A DNA stretch of 64,000 bases. Source: Methanomassiliicoccaceae archaeon UBA472. GTDB taxonomy: Archaea > Thermoplasmatota > Thermoplasmata > Methanomassiliicoccales > UBA472. This document shows, piece after piece, positions 51,747 to 59,188 of this stretch (positions are counted from its first letter, which is position 1; each line of letters opens with the position of its first letter). The stretch spans positions 1 through 64,000 of the forward strand of contig DAML01000010.1 in the NCBI GenBank assembly GCA_002497075.1, written 5' to 3'. The notes below the pieces were generated by a model. That model did not search any database. It had not been told where the DNA came from and saw only the letters and a program-made list of their open reading frames with translations. A program made the position numbers and the translations under genes.

Positions 51747-52214
51747 TTGTTCGCGGGGAACGAACTGCAAGTTGAAACCGCCGTCCATGCCGCCCTTAAG
51801 ACCATGCGCGGAGTGGAACGAACGCAGATCGCGAAGTTCCTGATCGACCCGGTGGTGCTCTACATTCTGGCGGCGACGTCCAGGCGTTGCCTGACCGTGT
51901 CAGAGATGGCTCCGGTGGTCAACCTGCCTGCGGCAACCTGCTACAAGATCATCTATCAGATGGACAAGCTCGGACTGGTCGCGTTCTGCGGCAACGGCCG
52001 CAACGGCGGGCGCGGTAAGGCGGCATCCTACACCTCGGTGCTCAAGGAGATGCACCTGGAGATGAAGAACAGCGCCATCGTGCTTCGAGTTACGTGGAAG
52101 AACGGCACCACCGACGAGTTCCGCAAGGACCTGGTGCCTCAGACCGCGGAGAAGTGCCCCTTTGGAGACGTCGGCGTCGTGACCGATGAGGCTGACAGCG
52201 CCATATTTGAATGA
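51747..52214 (+). CDS. Winged-helix regulator, paralogue of the acs-linked one
   Basis: A 136-155-residue regulator. The wing-helix DNA-binding part is VVLYILAATSRRCLTVSEMAPVVNLP and the recognition helix ATCYKIIYQMDKLGLVAF; the C-terminal ~60 residues are beta-rich with YTSVLKEMHLEMKNSAIVLRVTWKNG. The layout and spacing match the gene at 11.0-11.4 kb. The frame starts with TTG 51747; ATG 51804 gives a length closer to the paralogue. A TATA-like AAGTATTAATTC near 51703 leaves room for either. Target unknown. Confidence 0.75.
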   Translation: MFAGNELQVETAVHAALKTMRGVERTQIAKFLIDPVVLYILAATSRRCLTVSEMAPVVNLPAATCYKIIYQMDKLGLVAFCGNGRNGGRGKAASYTSVLKEMHLEMKNSAIVLRVTWKNGTTDEFRKDLVPQTAEKCPFGDVGVVTDEADSAIFE

Positions 52215-52257
52215 GCATCAGTAAGATTGATTAGACGCCAGCACTTTGACCTAAGAC

Positions 52258-53055
52258 ATGCGCGTGGTCAAACGTTCCGGTGAAGTGGAGGATTTCGATC
52301 CGGCCAAGGCCCTCAACGCCATTATGCGGGTCGGAACGTCACCCGAGGAGGCGCGAGCCATTTTAGAATCGGTGAAGCCGCACCTGTACGACGGGATGAC
52401 CACCGAAGAGCTCTACAGGCACATACGCTCCCAAATGGGCCACTGCGAGGCCACCAAGTTCTCGCTCAAAAAGGCCTTCATCCTGCTGGGACCGGACGGG
52501 CATCCTTTCGAGACGATGATAGCCCGCATCTTCCACGAGCTGGGGTATCACACCGAGGTACGCCAGGTACTGCAGGGAAGGTGCGTCACCCACGAGGTCG
52601 ACGTGGTCATAACCAAGGACGGGACGAAGGGGACCGTGGAGTGCAAGTTCCACAACTCCCAGGGGACCAAGTCATCGATACAGGAGGCGTTATACACGTA
52701 CGGGCGCTTCTTGGACCTGAAGGAGAACAATGGCGTCACCGCCCCCTGGCTGGTGACGAACACCAAGTTCTCCAGTGATGTGGTGCGCTACGCCAAGTGT
52801 GTGGGCATCAACCTCATCGGATGGAACTACCCCCAAGGGGCAGGGCTGGAGGAACTGGTCCAGAAGGCGAACATTTATCCGCTGACGGTGCTGGACATCC
52901 GCCGGGGGGAGCAGAGGACCCTGCTCGCCCATGACTTCGTCATATGCCGGGACGTACTGGAGCGGAAGGTCGAGGTCATGCGCCTGTTCCCCCGGGAGAA
53001 CGCGGACCGCATCATCAGGAAGGCCGAGGAGTTCAGGGAATGCGTGGACAAATGA
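52258..53055 (+). CDS. ATP-cone and restriction-nuclease-fold fusion
   Basis: A 265-residue fusion. Residues ~1-90 form an ATP-cone (RVVKRSGEVEDFDPAKALNAIMRVG, with YRHIRSQMGH), the nucleotide sensor of ribonucleotide reductases. Residues ~95-200 carry a PD-(D/E)xK core: HEVDVVITKDGTKGTVECKFH with Asp and Glu-x-Lys, then TYGRFLDLK. The C-terminal ~60 residues are helical. It may cut DNA in response to dATP/ATP levels (inference). Its last four bases overlap wecB, the only coupling partner. Confidence 0.82.
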   Translation: MRVVKRSGEVEDFDPAKALNAIMRVGTSPEEARAILESVKPHLYDGMTTEELYRHIRSQMGHCEATKFSLKKAFILLGPDGHPFETMIARIFHELGYHTEVRQVLQGRCVTHEVDVVITKDGTKGTVECKFHNSQGTKSSIQEALYTYGRFLDLKENNGVTAPWLVTNTKFSSDVVRYAKCVGINLIGWNYPQGAGLEELVQKANIYPLTVLDIRRGEQRTLLAHDFVICRDVLERKVEVMRLFPRENADRIIRKAEEFRECVDK

Positions 53056-54140
53056 GGTTCAGCGTCGTTCTGGGCACCCGACCAGAGATAGTGAAGATGT
53101 CCCCGATCGTCCGCGAACTGCAGCGCCGCGCCCTCGATTTCGACCTGGTGCATACCGGCCAGCATTATTCGTTCGAGATGGACCGAGTGTTCTTCCGGGA
53201 CCTGGAACTGCCCGAACCGACCATAAATCTGGAGGTCGGTTCCGGAACCCACGGTGCCCAGACCGGCAAGATGCTGGCTGGGTTGGAGAGATTCTTCCAG
53301 GAGAGCAAGCCCGACGTCGTTCTGGTGCAGGGAGATACCAATACGGTCCTGGCCGGAGCGTTGGCCGCGGTCAAGCTGGGCATCACCGTCGGCCACGTGG
53401 AGGCGGGGCTGCGCTCGTTCGACCGCACCATGCCCGAGGAGATCAACCGGGTGATGGCCGACCACGTGTCCGACCTGCTGTTCGCGCCCACCGAGGTCTC
53501 CGCCCGTAATCTGAGGGCGGAAGGGCTGCCGGAGGGCCGCATCTACGTAACGGGAAACACCATCGTGGACGCGGTGCGGGAGAACCTGGAGATCGCCACC
53601 GGGAAGGGTGACGCCCTGAAGGCGTTGGGATTGCGCAAGGGCGGTTACATCCTGACCACATTGCACAGGCAGGAGAACGTGGACTCCCGGGAGAGACTTG
53701 CCAACGTGCTCATCGGCCTGGAGAAGGCCGGGCGGGAGACGGGGCTGGAGATCATCTGGCCCATACACCCCCGGGCCAAGAAGAACCTGGATACGTTCGG
53801 GTTGACGCTTCCGATCAACGTCCGGGCGATATCACCGCTGGGCTTCCTGGAGTTCCTGCAGGTGGAAGGCGGAGCCGCCCTCGCGCTCACAGACTCGGGC
53901 GGGGTGCAGGAGGAAAGCTGCATCCTGGGTGTTCCGTGCGTTACTCTCAGGGATAACACCGAGCGTCCGGAGACGGTGGACGTGGGAGCTAACATCGTCG
54001 TCGGGACCGATCCGTCCAGGATCGCGGAGGGGGTCCGTTCCATGATATCCCGGAAGGGAGGCTGGGCCTGCCCTCTCGGCGAGAACGGGGCGGGCGGGCG
54101 CATTGTCCGCATCTGTCAGGAGCGAACGATTCAGAGGTAA
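53052..54140 (+). CDS. wecB: UDP-N-acetylglucosamine 2-epimerase (non-hydrolysing)
   Basis: A 362-residue enzyme making UDP-ManNAc from UDP-GlcNAc. SVVLGTRPEIVKMSPIV is the N-terminal loop; GDTNTVLAG and VGHVEAGLRSFDRTMPEEINR hold the catalytic Asp and Glu; LTDSGGVQEESCILGVPC is the UDP-binding loop. ATG 53052 overlaps the nuclease-fusion stop. It feeds ManNAc-type sugars to surface glycans; no UDP-ManNAc dehydrogenase is adjacent. Confidence 0.92.
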   Translation: MRFSVVLGTRPEIVKMSPIVRELQRRALDFDLVHTGQHYSFEMDRVFFRDLELPEPTINLEVGSGTHGAQTGKMLAGLERFFQESKPDVVLVQGDTNTVLAGALAAVKLGITVGHVEAGLRSFDRTMPEEINRVMADHVSDLLFAPTEVSARNLRAEGLPEGRIYVTGNTIVDAVRENLEIATGKGDALKALGLRKGGYILTTLHRQENVDSRERLANVLIGLEKAGRETGLEIIWPIHPRAKKNLDTFGLTLPINVRAISPLGFLEFLQVEGGAALALTDSGGVQEESCILGVPCVTLRDNTERPETVDVGANIVVGTDPSRIAEGVRSMISRKGGWACPLGENGAGGRIVRICQERTIQR

Positions 54141-54184
54141 CCTTTTCTATACCCCCGTTTATTGGCCGGACCGAGGCTGAAGGA

Positions 54185-54820
54185 ATGATCGAGGCGGTTC
54201 TGGAGGTGGACATACCTGACGGTTGGGTCCACGACATATCGGCCAACTTCAACGTGCCGGTGCGCATCCTTGACTGCATCCCCTTCGGCGACAAGGGCGC
54301 CCGTTCGTTCGTGGAGCTGGAGTGCAACGACCCGGAGATGCAGCAGATAGTGTCCCGGGCCATCGAGAAGCACCCGGACGTGTGCAAGTGGGAGCCGGCC
54401 ATCACCGAGGACGGCCGGATGCGGGGCATAGCGCTGCTCACCAAGTGCCGGGCCTGCAAGGCCATCATGCGCTCGGACTGCTATCTGCGTTCGGCCAAGA
54501 CGATGGGCAGCGGCAAGGTGGTGTGGCAGATCATAGCCAGCCGCGAATCGGCGCTGAGCGATCTCATCGACGAGCTGAAGAAGAACGGGTGTACCATCAT
54601 TCTCCGGTCCAAGAAGAAGCTGGACGACACCAGCTTCGTGACCAAGAGACAGGAGGTGGCGGTGCGCGCCGCCCTGGAGAAGGGTTATTACGATTATCCT
54701 CGAGGCGTGAGCCTGCAGCAGCTGGCCAAAAGCTTTGAAGTGACCGCATCGACCATGGGCGAGATACTGCAGCGTGGGGAGCGGAACATCATCCGGGAGT
54801 ACTTCCGGACCAAGATGTGA
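54185..54820 (+). CDS. Bacterioopsin-activator type HTH_10 regulator
   Basis: A 211-residue regulator. The C-terminal ~55 residues have the Bat [44 protein letters not shown], with a helix-turn-helix in LAKSF..TASTM. The N-terminal ~150 residues form the usual beta-rich sensor-like domain with a CRAC pair (residue ~90) that could bind a metal or sense redox. It precedes the Mrp gene by 10 bases in the same direction and may regulate that operon. Confidence 0.83.
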   Translation: MIEAVLEVDIPDGWVHDISANFNVPVRILDCIPFGDKGARSFVELECNDPEMQQIVSRAIEKHPDVCKWEPAITEDGRMRGIALLTKCRACKAIMRSDCYLRSAKTMGSGKVVWQIIASRESALSDLIDELKKNGCTIILRSKKKLDDTSFVTKRQEVAVRAALEKGYYDYPRGVSLQQLAKSFEVTASTMGEILQRGERNIIREYFRTKM

Positions 54821-54830
54821 GGTGTTGGAA

Positions 54831-55670
54831 ATGGATGATTCAGACAAGATAGAGGTGAAGACCATGGACGAGAAGGACTACCGGCTCAAGAAGTCCATGG
54901 CCAGGATAAAGCACAAGATCGTGGTCATGTCCGGCAAGGGCGGTGTGGGCAAGAGCACGGTCACGGTGAATCTCGCTACCGCTTTGGCCATGCGCGGTTA
55001 CGAAGTAGGCATACTTGACGCTGACCTCCATGGTCCGAACGTCCCCAAGATGCTGAACATAGAGCACGAGGAGGTCATGTCCGACGAGGACGGGCTCATG
55101 CCTGTGCTGGTGCCGCCGCACATGAAGGTCATGTCAATGGCCTTCCTGCTTCAGGACCCCGATACGCCGGTCGTCTGGCGCGGCCCGATAAAGATGGGCG
55201 CGTTACGCCAATTCGTAGCCGAGGTCAAGTGGGGCGACCTGGACTTTCTGCTCGTGGACCTCCCGCCGGGAACCGGGGACGAGCCGCTGACCATCGCCCA
55301 GCTCCTGGAGGACGCTGACGGCGCCATAATCGTCACCACCCCTCAGGACGTGGCCCTGCTGGACTCGCGCAAGAGCGTGACCTTCGCCCAGGCCCTGAAA
55401 ATGCCTGTGCTCGGAATCGTTGAGAACATGAGCGGCCTGATCTGCCCGCATTGCCACAACACCATCGACCTGTTCAAGGTCGGCGGCGGGGAGAGGGCGG
55501 CCGAGGAGATGGGCGTGCCCTTCCTGGGACGGATCCCGTTGGACCCCAATGTGGTGCTGGGCGGGGACGACGGCTCCCCGATCGTGCTCAAGGACAAATC
55601 GAACCCGGCCTCCAAGGCGTTCGACGAAATGGTGGAGAAGGTTCTGGCCAAGGTGAACGGGGGGAGATAG
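54831..55670 (+). CDS. Mrp/NBP35-family Fe-S carrier ATPase
   Basis: A 279-residue P-loop ATPase that transfers 4Fe-4S clusters. [18 protein letters not shown] is the deviant Walker [13 protein letters not shown] the switch; [15 protein letters not shown] contains the CxxC that holds the bridging cluster of the dimer. ATG 54831 is chosen because the upstream open frame has no homology. The next gene starts right after its TAG stop, coupling it to the NifX-like protein. Confidence 0.92.
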   Translation: MDDSDKIEVKTMDEKDYRLKKSMARIKHKIVVMSGKGGVGKSTVTVNLATALAMRGYEVGILDADLHGPNVPKMLNIEHEEVMSDEDGLMPVLVPPHMKVMSMAFLLQDPDTPVVWRGPIKMGALRQFVAEVKWGDLDFLLVDLPPGTGDEPLTIAQLLEDADGAIIVTTPQDVALLDSRKSVTFAQALKMPVLGIVENMSGLICPHCHNTIDLFKVGGGERAAEEMGVPFLGRIPLDPNVVLGGDDGSPIVLKDKSNPASKAFDEMVEKVLAKVNGGR

Positions 55671-56000
55671 ATGGTCCGGCTGCTGGTGACGGCCGAAGGA
55701 CCGACCCTCGACGACCTGGTGGAGGAGGACTTCGGGCACGCCCGGTTCCTTATCGTCGTTGATCCGGAAACGATGGAGTTCGAGGCCCATGAGAACATCA
55801 AGAAGCAGACGGACATGGGTCACGGCATAATGACCGCCGAGAACGTTGCCAAGCTAAAGCCGGACGTCGTCCTAACTGGTTACGCCGGGGAGCACGGACG
55901 GATGAAGATGCAGGACCTGGGCATCCGGTTGATAATGGACGAGGAGGGCACGGTGCGCGACGCCGTGAACGGCTACATCCGCCGGCACCTGAAGAAGTGA
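55671..56000 (+). CDS. NifX/NifB-C-like cofactor-binding protein
   Basis: A 109-residue protein of the dinitrogenase Fe-Mo-cofactor biosynthesis fold. EDFGHARFLIVVDPETMEFEAHEN and VVLTGYAGEHGRMKMQDLGIRL follow the family, which includes stand-alone archaeal proteins of unknown function often next to Mrp. There is no nitrogenase here, so it probably holds a cluster or metal for Mrp or another carrier. A strong stem-T-tract follows (GAAC-GCC-GTTC, then seven T). Confidence 0.86.
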   Translation: MVRLLVTAEGPTLDDLVEEDFGHARFLIVVDPETMEFEAHENIKKQTDMGHGIMTAENVAKLKPDVVLTGYAGEHGRMKMQDLGIRLIMDEEGTVRDAVNGYIRRHLKK

Positions 56001-56046
56001 GGTCCACCGGAATTCTAGGTGCTTATCGGAATCGCCTGACAACGTC

Positions 56047-56064
56047 GAACGCCGTTCTTTTTTT
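56047..56064 (+). terminator. Hairpin plus T-tract after the NifX-like gene
   Basis: GAAC-GCC-GTTC (56047-56057) followed by seven T residues (56058-56064): an intrinsic-type terminator ending the HTH_10-Mrp-NifX operon. Confidence 0.55.
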
Positions 56065-56072
56065 CCCGATCA

Positions 56073-56090
56073 CTTCGTACATGTACGAAG
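56073..56090. promoter_or_regulatory. 18-bp perfect palindrome
   Basis: CTTCGTACATGTACGAAG, just upstream of a TATA-like GGTTTTTATA (56102-56111). Perfect symmetry of this size in a gap is unusual and suggests an operator. The centre ATGTAC resembles the outer part of several archaeal repressor boxes. Confidence 0.5.
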
Positions 56091-56103
56091 AATAATAGTT
56101 CGG

Positions 56104-56270
56104 TTTTTATACTGGCATTCGTAGAATGCTATCCACTAGCACGCATGGGACTTCGACAGGCCACGTTGGAACGCCTATTTTCATGATTAATAATGATTAC
56201 AATCGTAACTATTCTGCAATATCAGTAGAAAATATTCAGAATATTTGTGCATATCGTAGTTATTTCACAT
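56104..56270 (+). ncRNA. Possible leader or small RNA with dyads (uncertain)
   Basis: A TATA-like TTTTTATA (56104-56111) opens a ~200-bp stretch without a long frame. It holds GCATTC-GTA-GAATGC (56115-56129) and AAATATTC-A-GAATATTT (56230-56246), both perfect, and a 13-codon frame from 56146. It could be an RNA, a tiny ORF, or only operators for the downstream leaderless gene. This, with the palindrome above, is what the 304-bp gap 56001-56304 contains. Confidence 0.3.
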
Positions 56271-56304
56271 AGATTTAAGTATTAATGAAAAAGTAGCTTC
56301 CGCC

Positions 56305-56499
56305 ATGGATGTCAGATCCCATCCATGCGAAAGCAACAAGCGGCACTGCTCTGCCGGTGCCGGCCTCGATCGGCTAGAGAAAGAGGTTGCCTGGGCGGAC
56401 CTTCTGTACGGACGCGGCATAGACCACGTCAAGAACAAAAGGAGTTTTGAAAGCGCCATCCGCAAGAGGATGAGGATACCGGGGGAGGAGAGGGTTTGA
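56305..56499 (+). CDS. Leaderless 64-residue hypothetical protein
   Basis: A 64-codon frame starting ATG 28 bases after the TATA-like ATTTAAGTATT near 56271-56281, the right spacing for a leaderless mRNA. The product has two Cys near the N-terminus (SHPCESNKRHC), then an amphipathic charged helix (LDRLEKEVAWADLLYGRG) and a basic end. It precedes the USP fusion and symporter genes by 89 bases and may be part of that operon. No recognised family. Confidence 0.55.
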   Translation: MDVRSHPCESNKRHCSAGAGLDRLEKEVAWADLLYGRGIDHVKNKRSFESAIRKRMRIPGEERV

Positions 56500-56533
56500 G
56501 CTGGAATTCAGATGACATGCAGCTCAGGCTATG

Positions 56534-56547
56534 GACCGTGAACGGTC
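56534..56547. promoter_or_regulatory. 14-bp dyad before the USP-fusion gene
   Basis: GACCGT-GA-ACGGTC, perfect, 41 bases before ATG 56588; could be an RNA hairpin near the ribosome site or an operator. Confidence 0.3.
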
Positions 56548-56587
56548 CTGGTCATGACCCGAGGGCATCCCTGGGAGGTGGGCCTGG

Positions 56588-57385
56588 ATGTTAGGTAACC
56601 TCCTGAACCGATCGAACGGCAAGGCCGGGGAAGGCAGCGTCATCCTGCTGGCCACTGACGGTTCCAAGCCCGCACTGACCGCCACCAAGAAGGCGGTCGA
56701 GCTGGCCAAGGCCACTGGTGCCACCTTGCATATCGTGTGCGTCAGGGAGGACCTGATGCGCATGCCCCTGGAAAAGAAAGGGGAGGATGTCGCTGAGAGG
56801 GACCTCATGGGCATCCACGCCAAGGGAGGGGAGGTGGCCATGGAATGGGCCGCCCGCAACTCCGTCCCGGCGGTGCTGAAGACCTATGATGCCGGTCCGG
56901 TGGTGGGAGCCATCCTGGACTATGCCCGGCAGATCAAGCCGTCCTACGTTGTCCTAGGTCACGCCGGGCGCAGCGGATGGGAGAAGATCGCCCTGGGGTC
57001 GGTGGCCGAGGGGGTCATGAAGCACTCCCCCTACCCGGTCGTGATGACCAGGGGCTACAATGATGCGTACATCGCTGACCTTCTGGAGATCGCCCTGGCC
57101 AAGTTAAGACCTCCTGAGGAGGTGGCCGAGGAGATCTCTGCCGTGCCGATGGAGGAGCTGCATATCAATCGCAAGCTCGGGGTGGCCTTCGGAACGCTCC
57201 TGGCGTTCCTCATACCCTACTTTGGGCTGGGAGCCCTGAACTCCTGGGCCGGGGACATCGCCACCACCAAGGTGCTCGGGGATTTCAACGTGGCGGTCAT
57301 TTGGGTGCTGCTGCTGTTCCCCATTGGTTGGATCACTGCCATAGTGTTCCACCGCATGGCCAGCAAGAAGGAGGCTGAGGCATGA
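56588..57385 (+). CDS. Universal stress domain fused to a symporter small subunit
   Basis: A 265-residue fusion. Residues ~16-155 are a USP domain (VILLATDGSKPALTATKKAVELA at the start and the ATP-binding GHAGRSGWEKIALGSVAEGVM). Residues ~180-265 have two membrane helices (LGVAFGTLLAFLIPYFGLGAL and FNVAVIWVLLLFPIGWITAIVF) like the DUF4212/DUF485 small subunits that accompany sodium/solute symporters. The start follows GGGAGGTGG. It overlaps the symporter gene by four bases (ATGA). The USP part may tie transport to nucleotide or energy state (inference). Confidence 0.83.
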   Translation: MLGNLLNRSNGKAGEGSVILLATDGSKPALTATKKAVELAKATGATLHIVCVREDLMRMPLEKKGEDVAERDLMGIHAKGGEVAMEWAARNSVPAVLKTYDAGPVVGAILDYARQIKPSYVVLGHAGRSGWEKIALGSVAEGVMKHSPYPVVMTRGYNDAYIADLLEIALAKLRPPEEVAEEISAVPMEELHINRKLGVAFGTLLAFLIPYFGLGALNSWAGDIATTKVLGDFNVAVIWVLLLFPIGWITAIVFHRMASKKEAEA

Positions 57386-59001
57386 CCAGCGTTATCACCC
57401 TGCTCATCGTGGTTGCGCTGATCGCCGTCTCCCTGGGAGTGGCGGTTTACACCCGACGTTCGGCCAGGACCTCCTCGGAGTTCTACGTGGCCGGGCAGAA
57501 CATAAGCTGGCTGCAGAACGCCCTGGCGCTTACGGGCGACTACCTGAGCGCCGCCTCGTTCCTGGGCGTGGCCGGGGCCATAGCCATCTTCGGCATAGAC
57601 AAGACCTGGGACGGACTGGGCTACTTCGGGGGATACATCGTGCTGCTGACGCTGCTGGCCGTACCCCTGAGGAAGGTTGGCAAGTACACCACCTCCGAGA
57701 TCCTGACCACCCGGTTCAAGGGGAGCAAGTCCCTGCGCTTCGGCGGCATGCTGGGGGCGGTGGTGATATCCACCTTCTACGTGGTGCCGCAGATCGTCGG
57801 GGCAGGCGCACTGCTACAGCTGCTGCTAGGCTGGAACTTCACCTTCTCGGTGCTGGTGGTCGGGGCTCTAGTGATAGCGTACGTGACGACCGGCGGAATG
57901 CGCGCCACCACCTACAACCAGATCATCCAGGGGCTGGTGCTGTGGGGGGCCATGTTCATCATCATGATACTGATGCTGGGCACGGTCTTCGGGTTCAACC
58001 CCGGGGATGTCCTGGCCCAGGCGGACAACATGGTCCCGCCCAAGCTGGCCTCCGTGCTGCTGGCCAACGACCCAAGCGTCCCGGACTTCACCACGCTCAC
58101 GCCTGACGAGGCCATCGCCTTCGTCAGCGGGAAGCTCACCGGAGAGAGCACGGCGCTTACGCCAGGGACCTTCGCGCCCAATTGGATGAACACCATGGCC
58201 CTGGCCGCGGGGCTTGTGTTCGGTACTGCGGGGCTGCCGCACGTGCTGACCAGGTACTATACGGTTAGGAAGCCGAAGGATGCCCGCACCTCCACCATCG
58301 GAGTGCTGCTGATGATCGGCTCCTTCTACATCATGACCGTGTTCGTGGGATTCGGCGCGATGTACGTGCTGTACCCGGACCTCATGGGCTACTTCCTGGG
58401 AGGAAATTCGTCCATAGCCCAGAACATGGCCGTGCCGCTGCTGGCCGAGCGTACCGGCGGCGAGATAATGCTGGGAGTGGCCATAGGCGGAGCGTTCTGC
58501 GCCATCCTGAGCACGGTGGCCGGGCTGCTCATAACCATCGGTACCACGGTGAGCCACGACTTCTACAAGGAGGTCATAAACAAGAAGGCTTCGGACCGCC
58601 GCGAGGTGTTAGTGGCTAAGCTGGCCATAGTGGCCATGGGGATAATGGCCGTGGGTATAAGCCTGGGGATGGCCGATCAGAACGTGTCCTACCTGGTGAC
58701 CCTGGCCTTCGGCATGGCGGCCAGCATATTCTTCCCGGTGCTCTTCATGAGCATCTGGTGGAAGCGCTACACCCGGCAGGGCGCCCTGGCCACCATGATA
58801 GCCGGCCTGATCGTGTCGGTCGTCTTCGTGGTCGCCGCCCTGGGCGAGATAGAAAGCGTCCTGGGGCTGCCGGTGCTGGTGAACCCGGCTCTGTACAGCC
58901 TTCCGGCGGCCATCATCACCGGTGTGGTGGTAAGCCTGCTCACCAAGGACGTCGGAGACGTGGAGAGCTTCATGCGCAAGGCCCACGGCAAGACCGAGTA
59001 A
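57382..59001 (+). CDS. actP: Sodium/solute symporter, acetate-permease (ActP)-like
   Basis: A 539-residue member of the SSS family with about 13 helices. AGQNISWLQNALALTGDYLSAASFLG is the helix 1-2 signature of ActP-type carriers, and GLPHVLTRYYTVRKPKDARTS the loop after helix 7; IGGAFCAILSTVAGLLI is the later conserved helix. The fused small subunit upstream supports a monocarboxylate carrier. With acs at 11.6 kb, uptake and activation of acetate form a route to acetyl-CoA. Monocarboxylates other than acetate are possible. Confidence 0.86.
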   Translation: MTSVITLLIVVALIAVSLGVAVYTRRSARTSSEFYVAGQNISWLQNALALTGDYLSAASFLGVAGAIAIFGIDKTWDGLGYFGGYIVLLTLLAVPLRKVGKYTTSEILTTRFKGSKSLRFGGMLGAVVISTFYVVPQIVGAGALLQLLLGWNFTFSVLVVGALVIAYVTTGGMRATTYNQIIQGLVLWGAMFIIMILMLGTVFGFNPGDVLAQADNMVPPKLASVLLANDPSVPDFTTLTPDEAIAFVSGKLTGESTALTPGTFAPNWMNTMALAAGLVFGTAGLPHVLTRYYTVRKPKDARTSTIGVLLMIGSFYIMTVFVGFGAMYVLYPDLMGYFLGGNSSIAQNMAVPLLAERTGGEIMLGVAIGGAFCAILSTVAGLLITIGTTVSHDFYKEVINKKASDRREVLVAKLAIVAMGIMAVGISLGMADQNVSYLVTLAFGMAASIFFPVLFMSIWWKRYTRQGALATMIAGLIVSVVFVVAALGEIESVLGLPVLVNPALYSLPAAIITGVVVSLLTKDVGDVESFMRKAHGKTE

Positions 59002-59016
59002 ACCCTTTCCAGTTTC

Positions 59017-59029
59017 CTTTTTTTATTTT
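59017..59029 (+). terminator. T-tract terminator after the symporter gene
   Basis: CCTTTTTTTATTTT beginning 16 bases after the stop. The rest of the 187-bp gap (to 59188) is AT-rich with no gene. Confidence 0.5.
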
Positions 59030-59188
59030 GAACAAAGACCTGTCCATATCATTCAGTTCACTTTTTCGAACGTGGCAAATGCTTGAACGACGCATTAGGA
59101 CCGGGCACGATCGATGATGTTCGAGAATTTAAAAATGAATTAGCGGGAAAGGGTTTGACAGCTGAGACGCGGCATCCGGCCCGACGTC

